Notes under the pieces: model-generated | Told to the model about the DNA's origin: nothing | What the model saw: the letters and a program-made list of their open reading frames with translations, nothing else | Database searches by the model: none | Translations under genes and position numbers: made by a program | NCBI RefSeq assembly: GCF_000498395.2 | Contig: NZ_CP010979.1 | Location: forward strand, 3,224,001 to 3,288,000 | Reading direction: 5' to 3' | Length of the DNA: 64,000 bases | Origin: Pseudomonas putida S13.1.2 | GTDB lineage: Bacteria; Pseudomonadota; Gammaproteobacteria; Pseudomonadales; Pseudomonadaceae | Shown here: one piece after another, positions 30,448 through 40,068 of the stretch | Layout of the letters: the number at the start of each line of letters is the position of its first letter | How positions within the stretch are numbered: the first letter of the stretch is position 1

Positions 30448-31266
30448 ATGAAACGAACCGCGTTCTTCATCTCCGACGGCACCGGTATCACTGCCGAAAC
30501 CCTGGGCCAGAGTTTGCTCGCGCAATTCGAGAGCATTCCGTTCAACAAATTCACCCGTCCGTACATCGATTCGCCAGACAAAGCGCGGACCATGGTCCAG
30601 CAAATCAACGCCGCCGCCGAGCGTGACGGTGTACGCCCGATCATCTTCGACACGATCGTCAACCAGGACATCCGGGAGATCCTGGCGACCTCGAACGGCT
30701 TCATGATCGACATCTTTTCTTCGTTTTTATCCCCGCTTGAACAGGAATTGACCGCCCATTCGTCGTATTCCGTAGGCAAATCGCACTCCATTGGTGGCAA
30801 CTCCAACTACATGGAACGCATCGAGGCGGTGAATTTTGCCCTGGATAACGACGACGGCGCGCGCACCCACTACTACGACAAGGCCGACCTGATTCTGGTG
30901 GGTGTGTCCCGCTGCGGCAAAACCCCCACCTGCCTGTACATGGCCATGCAGTTCGGCATCCGCGCCGCCAACTACCCGCTGACCGAAGACGACATGGAGC
31001 GCCTGCAGCTGCCGGCGGTGTTGAAAAAGCACCACAACAAGCTGTTCGGCCTGACCATCGACCCCGACCGCCTCACCGCCATCCGCCACGAACGCAAGCC
31101 CAACAGCCGCTATTCCAGCTTTGCCCAGTGCGAGTTCGAAGTGCGTGAGGTAGAGAGCCTGTTCCGCCGGGAAAACATACCCAACATCAATTCCACGCAT
31201 TTTTCGGTGGAAGAGATTTCGGCCAAGATCCTGGTTGAGAAAGGCGTAGAGCGGCGGTTCAAGTAA
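30448..31266 (+). CDS. ppsR: PEP synthase regulatory protein (bifunctional kinase/phosphorylase)
   Basis: This 272-residue DUF299-family protein inactivates PEP synthase by ADP-dependent threonine phosphorylation and reactivates it by phosphate-dependent dephosphorylation. The start is the ATG at 30448 ([20 protein letters not shown]). The nucleotide-binding loop GVSRCGKT (residues 152-159) and [10 protein letters not shown] are the family marks. It is divergent from its target ppsA, a conserved pairing. Confidence 0.95.
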   Translation: MKRTAFFISDGTGITAETLGQSLLAQFESIPFNKFTRPYIDSPDKARTMVQQINAAAERDGVRPIIFDTIVNQDIREILATSNGFMIDIFSSFLSPLEQELTAHSSYSVGKSHSIGGNSNYMERIEAVNFALDNDDGARTHYYDKADLILVGVSRCGKTPTCLYMAMQFGIRAANYPLTEDDMERLQLPAVLKKHHNKLFGLTIDPDRLTAIRHERKPNSRYSSFAQCEFEVREVESLFRRENIPNINSTHFSVEEISAKILVEKGVERRFK

Positions 31267-31274
31267 GCCTGTAC

Positions 31275-31369
31275 CGGCCTCTTCGCGGGTAAACCCGCTC
31301 CCACAGGGACCTCAGTGCACTCAAGCCTTGTGATACCCCTGTGGGAGCGGGTTTACCCGCGAAAGGGCC
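31275..31369. repeat. REP doublet between ppsR and gdhB
   Basis: GGCCTCTTCGCGGGTAAACC... (31277-31308) and complement (31337-31368) form an inverted pair between convergent genes. Confidence 0.9.
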
Positions 31370-31382
31370 AGCCCAGGGATAC

Positions 31383-31413
31383 AAAAAAGCCCCGGCATTG
31401 CTGCCGGGGCTTT
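31383..31413 (-). terminator. Intrinsic terminator of gdhB
   Basis: On the minus strand AAGCCCCGGC-AGCAAT-GCCGGGGCTT is followed by a run of six T. It lies about 20 nt past the gdhB stop; ttt on the other side gives weaker plus-strand activity for ppsR. Confidence 0.9.
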
Positions 31414-31433
31414 GTTTTACCTCACCATAAGGA

Positions 31434-34400
31434 TCAGGACGGCACCACCGCCGCCTGCCCGCTCATGGCCAGGTCGACCAGCTCGCGGTTGGCCACCGCG
31501 TACATCGCATAGTCGGTACCCGTAGCATTGCGCAAGTCGTCCAGCATGGCCCGCCAGCGCTCGACCATTACCCGGTGCTGCTCGGCCCACAGCGCCACAC
31601 GGGCGTCCATGTCATCCGGCGCATCGGCCATCTGCAGGACCGAGATGGTGATCGCCCGCTGCTGCAGGTCGATGTCGTCGCGGAAGGCTTCACGGGCCAG
31701 CGCCTGCCAGTTGTTCTCCACCGGCAAGTTGCTGATTTCCTGCAGGTACCAGGTCAGGTCCAGCGCGCTGCCCACGGCGAAGAACGCCTTGGCCACCTGG
31801 GCTGGGTCGTGGCCGGTGACGTCGGCTGCTTCGATGATCGGCAGCAGGGTGTACAGGTGGCTGGTACCCGCCACCATGCGCGCCAGCAGCTCTGGCACAC
31901 CGGCGTCGACAAAGCCCTGGTAGCGAACCATCCAGCGTTCGCGGGTGGGGCCTTCGAGCAGCTCATCAAGCTTGAGCCCAAGTTGCGCGATCTTCGGCCC
32001 GAAATGTGCGGCATCACGCCCAGCGTCCTGCTCGTTGCGGCGGCTGCGCAGGAACCAGCGCGTGGCACGGCGGCCCAGGCGCATCAGTTCGTCCATCAGG
32101 GTGAGCTGGACTTCTGCCGGCACCTGGTAGTCCAGTGCCTCGATCTGGCGGAACCAGTGCGGCAGGTGGAAGATGTCACGCACGATCACATAGGCCCCGG
32201 CCACGTTGGCCGGGCTCATGCCAGTCGACTCCTTAAGGCGCTGGACGAAGGTGATACCCATGTTGTTGACCAGGTCGTTGGCGATCTGGGTGCTGACAAT
32301 TTCACGCTTCAGGCGGTGGCGGCGCATGGAGTCGGCAAATTTGCTGACCAGCGACGGCGGGAACGCGGTTTCCATGTCGCGGGTCAGGTAGTCGTCGTCC
32401 GGCACCAGCGACTTCAGCAGCTGCTCCTTGAGGTCGATCTTGCTGTACGAGATCAGCACCGACAGCTCGGCACGGGTCAGGCCCTGGCCGGCGGCCAGGC
32501 GTTCGGCCAGTTGCTCTTCGGACGGCAGGAACTCGATGGCACGGTCCAGCTTGCCACGGGCTTCCAGGTCGGCCATCAGGCGCTTGTACTCGGCGATCCG
32601 CTCGCGGGCACGGCGGGCCGCCAGCGACAGCGCCTGGGTCTGCTTGTAGTTGTTGCCCAGGACCAGGGCGCCCACTTCGTCGGTCATGCTACCGAGCAGC
32701 TGGTTGCGCTGCTTCTCGGTCATGTCGCCACCCTGCACCACTTCGTTGAGCAGGATCTTGATGTTGACCTCGTGGTCGGAGCAGTCCACGCCGCCGGCGT
32801 TGTCGATGAAGTCGGTGTTGGTGGCGCCGCCGTTCAGGCCGAACTCGACCCGGCCGAGCTGGGTCATGCCCAGGTTGCCGCCCTCACCCACCACCTTGCA
32901 GCGCAGTTCGTTGCCGTTGACCCGCAGCGCGTCGTTGGCCTTGTCGCCGACATCGGCGTGGCTTTCAGTGCTGGCCTTCACGTAGGTACCAATGCCGCCG
33001 TTCCACAGCAGGTCGACCGGCGCCTTGAGCAGCGCGTTGAGCAGCTCGGTCGGGGTCAAGCGGTCGGCTTCAATCGCAAAGCGCTCTTTCATCTGCGGGC
33101 TGATGGCGATGCTCTTGGCACTGCGCGGGAAAATCCCGCCGCCTTCGGACATGATGCTGGTGTCGTAATCGCTCCAGGCAGAACGCGGCAGGTCGAACAG
33201 GCGCTTGCGCTCGGCAAAGCTGGACGCAGGCTCCGGGTTCGGGTCGATGAAGATGTGCAGGTGGTTGAAGGCCGCCACCAGTTGCAGCTTGTCGGACATC
33301 AGCAGGCCGTTGCCGAACACGTCGCCGGCCATGTCGCCCACGCCGATCACGGTGATCGGGTCTTCCTGCACGTTGATGCCGCGCTCGCGGAAGTGGCGCT
33401 GCACGCCGACCCAGGCACCGCGGGCGGTAATGCCCATCTTTTTGTGGTCGTAACCGGCCGAACCGCCCGAGGCAAAGGCATCGCCCAGCCAGAAGCCATA
33501 GTCGATGGCGATGCCGTTGGCGATGTCGGAGAAGGTCGCAGTGCCTTTGTCCGCCGCCACCACCAGGTACGGGTCGTCATCGTCATGGCGCACCACGTTG
33601 GCCGGTGGCACCACGCCGCCGTCCTTGAGGTTGTCGGTGATGTCGAGCAGGCCGGAAATGAAGATGCGATAGCACGCCACGCCTTCTGCGGCGATCTCGT
33701 CACGGCTGCCACCCAGCGGCAGCCGGCGCGGCAGGAAGCCACCCTTGGCGCCGACCGGCACGATGACCGAGTTTTTCACCTGCTGGGCTTTTACCAGGCC
33801 CAGTACTTCGGTACGGAAGTCCTCTTCGCGGTCGGACCAGCGCAGGCCGCCACGGGCGACGTTGCCAAAGCGCAAGTGCACACCCTCGACGCGCGGTGAA
33901 TAGACGAAGATTTCGAACTTGGGCACCGGCTTGGGCAGTTCGGGGATCAGCTTGGGGTTGAACTTGAAGCTGAAGTACGACTTGTTCTGGCCGTTGGCAT
34001 CCGGTTGGTAGAAGTTGGTGCGCAGGGTAGCCTTGATCAGGTCCAGGTAGCGGCGCAGGATGCGGTCTTCGTTGAGGACCTGCACGTCATCCAGGGCGGT
34101 CAAAATCGCTTGTTCCAGGCGCTGCTGCTTGTCGTCCAGGTCGTCCTGGGTAAGCTTGCGTGCCAGGTAGAAGCGGGTCTTGAACAACCGGGTCAGCTCG
34201 CGGGCGATGTCGGTGTGGTTGTTCAGGGTGCTGGCAATGTAGCCCAGGTCAAAGCCCAGACGGATCTGCTTCAGGTAACGGGCGTAGGCGCGCAGCAGCG
34301 CCACGTCACGCCATGGCAGGCCGGCGGTGAGCACCAGGCGGTTGAAGGCGTCGTTCTCGGCATCGCCGCCCACGATGTGGATGAAGGCGTCCTGCAGGGT

Positions 34401-36299
34401 GTCGTTGAGCTGCTGGATATCCAGGCTCAAGCCTTCGCTGTAGGTGAAGGCGAAGTCGTGGATCCAGTACTCGCGGCCATTGGCATGGCGCAGGCGGTAC
34501 GGGAACTCGCCGAGCACGCGCAGGCCGAGGTTTTCCAGGATCGGCAGCACATCAGACAACGCCAGTGGCGTATCGGCGTGGTACAGCTTGCAGTGCAGGA
34601 TGCGCTCGCCAACCTGGGTCAGCGGCTGGTAGAAGCTCATTGCCAGCGGCTTGCTTTCCGACAGGTTCAGCACGTGCTGCAGGTCGACCACTGCCGAGTG
34701 CGCGGCGAAGCGCTCACGGTAGCCGGCCGGGAAGCCCTTGGGGAAATCGGCCAGGATGTTGGTGCCCTGGGCTTCACCGAAGTTCTCGACCACCAGCGTC
34801 GAATAGTCGTCATGCCACGAGCGGCAGGCCTGGATCACTTCGCGTTCCAGCTGCTGCGGGTCGATGTCGATGCGGTTTTTCGGGTCTACCCGCAAAATCA
34901 GCTGCACGCGTGCCAGCACCGATTCGGAGAAGAAGGTCCAGAACTCGCAGTCGCTGGCCTTCAGGCGCTCCATCAGCACCTGCTGGATTTTCTGCCGCAC
35001 TTCGGTGGAGTAGATTTCCCGCGGCACATAGGCCAGGCAGTAGCAGAAGCGACCGTACGGGTCTTTGCGCAGGAACACGCGGATCTTGTTGCGCTCCTGG
35101 ATCTGCACGATCGCCATGACGGTGGTGAACAGCTCGTCGATTGGCGTCTGGAACAGGTCGTCGCGCGGCAGCACTTCCAGCACCTGGGCCAGTTCCTTGC
35201 CCAGGTGGGCCTTGGCGTCGAAGCCCGAGCGGCGCTCGACTTCGGCCACCTTCACGCGGATATACGGAATGGCATGCACGCTTTCGCCATACACCGACGA
35301 GGTGTACAGGCCCATGAAGCGGTGTTCCTTGATGACTTTGCCGTCGGCGTCCAGCTGGCGGATCGACACGTAGTCCGGGTAGGCCGGGCGGTGCACGCGG
35401 CTGGGCAGCGCGGCCTTGGCAAACGACAGCAGCAGCGGTTCGTTGAGGTAGGCCACTGCGTAGTCTTCGATGCGCAGCTCTTCGGCCGTCAGGCCCACGC
35501 GCAAGCGGCGCGGCAGGCCGAGGAACGACTGCTCGTCGTAGACCATCTGGCCGCCGTCGGCGTCGCGCTTGACGGTGAATTCTTCATAGCCCAGGAAGGT
35601 GAAATGGTTGTCCAGCAGCCACTCCAGGAACGCTTTGACCTCGCCCTTCTCGTTCTGGGCTGGGCCAAAGGCGGTCTGTTCAACCTGCGCCACCACTTCA
35701 CGCAGCTTGGCCTTCATCGGCTCGAAGTCGGCCACAGCCACCCGCACCTCGGCCAGCACCTGCTCGATCTCGCGGGTCAGCACGGTCAGCTCGGCAGCAT
35801 TGGCGCAGCGGTCGATCTCCAGGTACATCAGCGACTCATGGCGCACGCCCTCGCCCTGGGTGCCCTTGGGCAGCAGTTCCAGCAGCTCGCCCTTGGCGCC
35901 ACGGCGCACGCTGAGCACGGTGGTCTGCAGGGTGTGAATGCTGTAGCCGCGGCGGTTGAGCTCGGTACGCACCGAGTCGACCAAAAACGGCAGGTCGTGG
36001 TGCAGCACTTCGACCACGGTGTGGGTCGACTGCCAGCCATTGCGTTCGTAATCGGGGTTGTATACGCGCACTTGCGGGTATTCGGGGTCGAAACGCTCGA
36101 TGATGCGCCAGGCTGACAGGGTGCAGCCGGCCAGGTCGGAAAGCCTGCGCTGGGTGAGTTCGTCCAGAGAGATGATGCCGAAGAACTGCTCGGCGAACAG
36201 CGCCACTTGTGGCAGGGACTGTTCGCTGATGTGCTGCGCCAGGGCCGCTTGCAGTTGATGCTGGAAGTCGGCTTTGCTGGCTGCGGTGAAGAACGCCAT
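31434..36299 (-). CDS. gdhB: NAD-specific glutamate dehydrogenase, large (180 kDa) type
   Basis: This 1,621-residue enzyme oxidatively deaminates glutamate to 2-oxoglutarate and is used for growth on amino acids. The start is the ATG at 36299 (MAFFTAASKADFQHQLQAAL) with GGAG about 10 nt upstream; the frame stays open for another 65 codons without homologous sequence. It has N-terminal ACT-like and helical regions (about 1-700), a catalytic core (about 720-1260, with GNVARGGLRWSDR, VPVGAKGGFLP and GVGDMAGDVFGNG in the NAD-binding part) and a C-terminal helical region. Length equals other Pseudomonas GdhB proteins. Confidence 0.95.
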   Translation of the reverse strand: MAFFTAASKADFQHQLQAALAQHISEQSLPQVALFAEQFFGIISLDELTQRRLSDLAGCTLSAWRIIERFDPEYPQVRVYNPDYERNGWQSTHTVVEVLHHDLPFLVDSVRTELNRRGYSIHTLQTTVLSVRRGAKGELLELLPKGTQGEGVRHESLMYLEIDRCANAAELTVLTREIEQVLAEVRVAVADFEPMKAKLREVVAQVEQTAFGPAQNEKGEVKAFLEWLLDNHFTFLGYEEFTVKRDADGGQMVYDEQSFLGLPRRLRVGLTAEELRIEDYAVAYLNEPLLLSFAKAALPSRVHRPAYPDYVSIRQLDADGKVIKEHRFMGLYTSSVYGESVHAIPYIRVKVAEVERRSGFDAKAHLGKELAQVLEVLPRDDLFQTPIDELFTTVMAIVQIQERNKIRVFLRKDPYGRFCYCLAYVPREIYSTEVRQKIQQVLMERLKASDCEFWTFFSESVLARVQLILRVDPKNRIDIDPQQLEREVIQACRSWHDDYSTLVVENFGEAQGTNILADFPKGFPAGYRERFAAHSAVVDLQHVLNLSESKPLAMSFYQPLTQVGERILHCKLYHADTPLALSDVLPILENLGLRVLGEFPYRLRHANGREYWIHDFAFTYSEGLSLDIQQLNDTLQDAFIHIVGGDAENDAFNRLVLTAGLPWRDVALLRAYARYLKQIRLGFDLGYIASTLNNHTDIARELTRLFKTRFYLARKLTQDDLDDKQQRLEQAILTALDDVQVLNEDRILRRYLDLIKATLRTNFYQPDANGQNKSYFSFKFNPKLIPELPKPVPKFEIFVYSPRVEGVHLRFGNVARGGLRWSDREEDFRTEVLGLVKAQQVKNSVIVPVGAKGGFLPRRLPLGGSRDEIAAEGVACYRIFISGLLDITDNLKDGGVVPPANVVRHDDDDPYLVVAADKGTATFSDIANGIAIDYGFWLGDAFASGGSAGYDHKKMGITARGAWVGVQRHFRERGINVQEDPITVIGVGDMAGDVFGNGLLMSDKLQLVAAFNHLHIFIDPNPEPASSFAERKRLFDLPRSAWSDYDTSIMSEGGGIFPRSAKSIAISPQMKERFAIEADRLTPTELLNALLKAPVDLLWNGGIGTYVKASTESHADVGDKANDALRVNGNELRCKVVGEGGNLGMTQLGRVEFGLNGGATNTDFIDNAGGVDCSDHEVNIKILLNEVVQGGDMTEKQRNQLLGSMTDEVGALVLGNNYKQTQALSLAARRARERIAEYKRLMADLEARGKLDRAIEFLPSEEQLAERLAAGQGLTRAELSVLISYSKIDLKEQLLKSLVPDDDYLTRDMETAFPPSLVSKFADSMRRHRLKREIVSTQIANDLVNNMGITFVQRLKESTGMSPANVAGAYVIVRDIFHLPHWFRQIEALDYQVPAEVQLTLMDELMRLGRRATRWFLRSRRNEQDAGRDAAHFGPKIAQLGLKLDELLEGPTRERWMVRYQGFVDAGVPELLARMVAGTSHLYTLLPIIEAADVTGHDPAQVAKAFFAVGSALDLTWYLQEISNLPVENNWQALAREAFRDDIDLQQRAITISVLQMADAPDDMDARVALWAEQHRVMVERWRAMLDDLRNATGTDYAMYAVANRELVDLAMSGQAAVVPS

Positions 36300-36629
36300 C
36301 TGTGGTACTCCGCTTGGGCTTTGTAATAGTTGAAGCGTCGCTGCGTGCGCCGTGTACGGATCAACGATAGCCAACCCGTGGCATGGCGGACGGTAAAACC
36401 AGGCGTTGAACGTGCGCGGGCACGCCCAGGGCTCGCCGAAGCTTAACGACTGATCGGTCATCAACGCTTGCAGCGCTGCGACAATTTCGGTCAAGGGGCG
36501 GTAACTTTACGTTTATGCCTGTACGCAAGACTGTCAGAATTCCCTTCCGTTTCCTTTGATCCGAGCCTGCTCATGCAAATCAACACCGCCTTGCTGTTCG
36601 CCACCCCTTGCGATGATGAGGAAGACAAC

Positions 36630-36926
36630 ATGGCGACCCTGTGCTGCCACAGCGACAAGGGACAGATGTTCCTGCTTACCCGCTACCCGGACGAAGACAC
36701 CGTCGACCTGACCCTGGATGACGAGCCGTCGACGCTGGATGGGCTGAAGGTGACGCTGAGTGCCAAGCGCCTGCTGATCGAAGTGGCGGCCGGCGACCAG
36801 GATGCGCTGAAGGGGGACGAGGTGCTGGAGATCAACCTCACCAGCGACCTGAGTGACATGGACGAAGTGAAGCAAACCCTGGAAAACATCCTGACCGGGA
36901 CCGGGACCTTCGTCTGCGAACTTTAA
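36630..36926 (+). CDS. Conserved hypothetical protein
   Basis: This 98-residue protein is set from the ATG at 36630 (MATLCCHSDKGQMFLLTRYP), which follows GAGGA at 7 nt; a longer form from an ATG at 36573 is possible and would add a less conserved-looking N-terminus. The protein is acidic with alternating charged and hydrophobic residues (VDLTLDDEPSTLDGLKVTLSAKRLLIEV), as in a beta-rich soluble fold, and has no signal peptide or span. It is divergent from gdhB. I do not recognise a function. Confidence 0.75.
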   Translation: MATLCCHSDKGQMFLLTRYPDEDTVDLTLDDEPSTLDGLKVTLSAKRLLIEVAAGDQDALKGDEVLEINLTSDLSDMDEVKQTLENILTGTGTFVCEL

Positions 36927-36950
36927 CCAAGCTGAAAGGTTGCACGATCT

Positions 36951-37084
36951 CTGTGGGAGCAACTGCCTTGCTCAACTTCCAAAAGCTCGCGCGATCCCTG
37001 TGGGAGCGGGCTCGCCCGCGAACACGGGCGAAGCCCGTGCCATCCACGGCGGTGGCTTCTTCGCGGGTAAACCCGCTCCCACAA
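36951..37084. repeat. REP cluster (three partial units)
   Basis: CTGTGGGAGC occurs at 36951 and 36999, and an inverted unit ends at 37084 (CGCGGGTAAACCCGCTCCCACA). Between them lies a second dyad, ACGGGCG-AAG-CCCGTG, at 37024-37040. The array fills the whole gap to the stop of the LysR gene. Confidence 0.8.
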
Positions 37085-37087
37085 TGA

Positions 37088-37993
37088 TCATGCCAGCGCT
37101 TGTTGCATTGCTTTAGCCTGCACCCGCAGCGCCTCGCAAAACGGCTCTACCGCTGCCGATGCCGGCCGGTGGTCGGGGCGTATCAGCATGACCTGATAGG
37201 GCACCGACACCCGCAACCTGCGGATCGGCAAGCCGCCCTGGGCCGCCTCCAGGCCGCTTAGCGGGTTGATGATCGCCACCCCAAGGCCTTGCCTGACCAT
37301 GGCGCACACCGAGGCGGCACTGGTGGTCTCGATCACCGTGCGGCGGTTCACCCCCGCCGCGCGAAAGTGCTGGTCCAGGCGCTGGCGGTAGGTGTCCAGG
37401 CTGGCCAGGTTGATGAAATCGACCTCGTGAAAATCGCTCAGCTCCAGCTCGGCCTTGGACTGCAACGGGTGATGCTCGGGCAACACGCACACCATGTTGG
37501 CGCTGAACAGCAGTTCGCCATAAGCGCCGCGCGGTATCTGTTCGACCTCGGTCAGGCCAAGGTCATGCTGCTGGGCAACCAGTGACTCCTCCAGCAACGG
37601 TGATTCCTGCGCCACGATGCTCACGCTCACACCGCGGTGCTGCTGATGGAAGCGCTGGCAGGCCTTGGGCAGCAAGGTCTGGGAGAACAGCGGCAGGCAG
37701 GTGATGGCCAGCCGCCCCTGCTCGAAATTGCGGATGGCCTGGGCAAAGCGATCAATGCGCTCCAGCCCGACGTAGGCACGCTCGACCTCTTCGATCAACA
37801 GCAGCGCCTGGGCCGTCGCCACCAGGCGCCCACCCTCGCGCTCGAACAGGTTCAGGCCAGTCACCTGCTCCAGGCGTGCCAATTCGCGGCTGACAGTGGG
37901 CTGCGAGGTGAACAGCAGGCGCGCCGCCCCGGTGACACTGCCAGCGGCCATGATGGCGCGGAACACTTCGATGTGGCGGACGGACAGTTTCAC
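37088..37993 (-). CDS. LysR-family regulator, divergent from the lysA paralogue
   Basis: This 301-residue LysR-type regulator has an N-terminal winged helix (IEVFRAIMAAGSVTGAARLLFTSQPTVSRELARLE) and a periplasmic-binding-like effector domain from about residue 90. The start is a GTG at 37993 with a weak ribosome site. It is divergent from a diaminopimelate-decarboxylase-like gene over 108 bp, the arrangement of lysR-lysA in E. coli, so regulation of that gene, perhaps in response to diaminopimelate or lysine, is likely. Dyads in the gap at 38022-38032 and 38043-38064 are candidate operators. Confidence 0.88.
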   Translation of the reverse strand: MKLSVRHIEVFRAIMAAGSVTGAARLLFTSQPTVSRELARLEQVTGLNLFEREGGRLVATAQALLLIEEVERAYVGLERIDRFAQAIRNFEQGRLAITCLPLFSQTLLPKACQRFHQQHRGVSVSIVAQESPLLEESLVAQQHDLGLTEVEQIPRGAYGELLFSANMVCVLPEHHPLQSKAELELSDFHEVDFINLASLDTYRQRLDQHFRAAGVNRRTVIETTSAASVCAMVRQGLGVAIINPLSGLEAAQGGLPIRRLRVSVPYQVMLIRPDHRPASAAVEPFCEALRVQAKAMQQALA

Positions 37994-38042
37994 GGCAGCA
38001 CCCGGTGAGTTGACAATGGGTATATCAGATATGAATGATTGG

Positions 38043-38064
38043 CAGAAAAATAGCTATTTTTCTG
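38043..38064. promoter_or_regulatory. Perfect 22-bp palindrome, candidate operator of the lysA-like gene
   Basis: CAGAAAAATAG is followed directly by its reverse complement. It lies 38 bp before the lysA-like ATG and 50 bp before the LysR start. A second, smaller dyad ATATC-A-GATAT lies at 38022-38032. The AT-richness is striking for this genome. Confidence 0.55.
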
Positions 38065-38101
38065 AATTCCTGCTTTGGCTCATTCTCGTGGCCTTCCTTA
38101 T

Positions 38102-39349
38102 ATGAGTAGCGCCACCATGACCGCACCCTTCGCTCTTCTGGCAGAGGCTGTTCGCCAGCACGGCTCGCCGCTGTGGGCGTACGACGCCAGCACCATCGCC
38201 GAGCGTGTCGAACAGCTGAACGTATTCGACACGGTGCGCTTCGCCCAGAAAGCCAACCCCAACCTGCATGTGCTGCGCCTGATGCGCGCCCATGGCCTGG
38301 TGCTGGACGCCGTGTCGCTGGGCGAGATGGAGCGGGCCTTCGCCGCGGGTGCGAGCGTGGACGGTGACCCTGCCGGCGTGGTGCTGACCTGCGACGCGCT
38401 GGACCGGCCAACCCTGGAGCGGGTGGTGGCAGAAAAGATCGAAGTCAACGCCGGCTCCATCGACATGCTGCGCCAACTGGGTGAGCGCTCGCCCGGCCAC
38501 CGCGTGTGGGTCCGCATCAACCCGGGCTTCGGCCATGGCCACAGCCGCAAGACCAACACCGGCGGCGAAAACAGCAAGCACGGCATCTGGCACGAAGAGC
38601 TGGACGAGGCGCTGGCGTGCATCAAGGCCCATGGCCTGCACTTGGTAGGCGTGCACATGCACATTGGTTCCGGGGTGGACTACCAGCACCTGGAACAGGT
38701 GGCTCGCTCGATGATCGAGCTGATCGGCCGCCTGGGCGTGGACATCGAGGCGTTCTCCATCGGCGGCGGGCTGTCAACCCCTTACCGCAGCACCGACAAG
38801 CCGGTCGACCTGCACCGCTACGCCCAGACTTGGGCGGTGGCGCGCAAGGAAATCGAAGCGATGCTGGGCCACCCCGTGCGCATGGAAATCGAACCAGGGC
38901 GCTTCCTGGTGGCCGAGTCGGGCTACCTGGTAGCCGAAGTGCGCGCCGTCAAGCAAGTGGGCCGCAATACCTTCGTCATGATCGACGCCGGCTTCAACGA
39001 CCTGATGCGGCCGGCGATGTACGGCGCTTACCACGGCATGACCCTGCTCGACGCCAACGGCCAACCAGTGGACCGCCCACGGCAGCCGACCGTGGTGGCC
39101 GGGCCATTGTGCGAATCGGGTGATGTGTTCACCCAGGACGACCAGGAACTAACCCCACAGGACCTGCCCCAGGCACAGGTGGGCGACCTGCTGGTGATCC
39201 ATGACGCCGGCGCCTACGGTGCATCGATGTCGTCGAACTACAACAGCCGGCCGTTGCTGCCGGAGTTCCTGATCGAAGACGGGACGCTGCGAATGATTCG
39301 CCGGCGGCAGACGGTGCAGGACCTGCTAGAGCTGGAAGCGGGTTTCTAG
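38102..39349 (+). CDS. Diaminopimelate decarboxylase family protein (lysA paralogue)
   Basis: This 415-residue PLP enzyme of the alanine-racemase-like barrel fold (group IV decarboxylases) would convert meso-diaminopimelate to lysine. Visible sites: PLP lysine K50 in FAQKANPN, HMHIGSG, SIGGGLSTPY, EPGRFLVAESG, the active-site cysteine in CESGDVF and GAYGASMSSNYNSRP. The start is taken at the ATG at 38102; an ATG at 38117 is equally plausible and neither has a good ribosome site. It is not in the usual dapF-lysA context, so it is probably a second copy under its own LysR regulator. A related substrate is possible. Confidence 0.85.
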   Translation: MSSATMTAPFALLAEAVRQHGSPLWAYDASTIAERVEQLNVFDTVRFAQKANPNLHVLRLMRAHGLVLDAVSLGEMERAFAAGASVDGDPAGVVLTCDALDRPTLERVVAEKIEVNAGSIDMLRQLGERSPGHRVWVRINPGFGHGHSRKTNTGGENSKHGIWHEELDEALACIKAHGLHLVGVHMHIGSGVDYQHLEQVARSMIELIGRLGVDIEAFSIGGGLSTPYRSTDKPVDLHRYAQTWAVARKEIEAMLGHPVRMEIEPGRFLVAESGYLVAEVRAVKQVGRNTFVMIDAGFNDLMRPAMYGAYHGMTLLDANGQPVDRPRQPTVVAGPLCESGDVFTQDDQELTPQDLPQAQVGDLLVIHDAGAYGASMSSNYNSRPLLPEFLIEDGTLRMIRRRQTVQDLLELEAGF

Positions 39350-39364
39350 CCATCGCATTAATGA

Positions 39365-39479
39365 GGGCTGCCTTGCAGCCCATCGCCGGCAAGCCAGCTC
39401 CCACAGGTATATCGCAAACCTCAAGCGTTGCGCGCCCCTGTGGGAGCTGGCTTGCCGGCGATGGGCCGCAAGGCGGCCC
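39365..39479. repeat. REP doublet after the lysA-like gene
   Basis: GGGCTGCCTTGCAGCCCATCGCCGGC... (39365-39405) and its near complement (39436-39479) flank about 30 bp. This is the 'CCGGCAAGCCAGCTCCCACAG' subtype. Confidence 0.88.
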
Positions 39480-39520
39480 CAATGTCACAAACCCTGCTTG
39501 CAATCAACCTGCCCTACTAC

Positions 39521-39539
39521 GACAATGCGATCAATTCCC
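39521..39539 (+). promoter_or_regulatory. Possible Fur box ahead of the FecI-type sigma gene
   Basis: GACAATGCGATCAATTCCC matches the 19-bp Fur consensus GATAATGATAATCATTATC at 11 positions and lies 24 bp before the ATG. Iron control is expected for such sigma genes, but the match is only moderate. Confidence 0.35.
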
Positions 39540-39562
39540 ATTAATATTGCGGTCTTGACGCC

Positions 39563-40063
39563 ATGTCGACGCTCGATCCCCAGGCCCTGCACCAGCTGTA
39601 CAGCGAAAACAACAGCTGGCTGAAGGGCTGGCTGCGCGCCCGCCTGGGCAACGCGGCCGATGCTTCCGACCTGGCCCACGACACGTTCTTGCGGGTCATG
39701 ACCGCACGTAATCCGTTGCCGATCCGCGAGCCGCGCAGCTACCTCAGCGCTATCGCCCGCGCGCTGCTGATCGACAAAGCCCGCCGCCGCACCATCGAAA
39801 AAGCCTACCTGCAAGCCCTGGCCCTGCGCCCGGAGCCGGTAGAGGTATCGCCGGAGGTGCGCTTGTCGATCATCGAAATGCTGGTGGCGGTGGACACCCT
39901 GCTTGATGAACTCGGCGCCAAGACCCGCGCCATCTTCCTTGCCGTTCAACTCGAAGGCCTGACCTACGGTGCTGCGGCCGAGCGCTTCGGCGTGTCGGTG
40001 ACCACCGTGAAGAACCACCTGATCAAGGCGATGACCCGCTGTCTGCTGGCAGTCGAAGGCTGA
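39563..40063 (+). CDS. FecI-type ECF sigma factor
   Basis: This 166-residue iron-starvation sigma factor has region 2 (about 8-75: LYSENNSWLKGWLRARLGNAADASDLAHDTFLRVM) and region 4 (about 105-160: LEGLTYGAAAERFGVSVTTVKNHLIKAM). It is followed 5 nt later by a fecR gene and then by an STN-bearing TonB receptor, so the three should form a cell-surface signalling system that induces the receptor when its siderophore is present. A possible Fur box precedes it. Confidence 0.93.
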   Translation: MSTLDPQALHQLYSENNSWLKGWLRARLGNAADASDLAHDTFLRVMTARNPLPIREPRSYLSAIARALLIDKARRRTIEKAYLQALALRPEPVEVSPEVRLSIIEMLVAVDTLLDELGAKTRAIFLAVQLEGLTYGAAAERFGVSVTTVKNHLIKAMTRCLLAVEG

Positions 40064-40068
40064 GGGCG

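Noticed and set aside
36468..36629. Extended N-terminus for the small conserved protein at 36630
   Set aside because: The added residues have no protein-like pattern, and a good ribosome site lies just before 36630.
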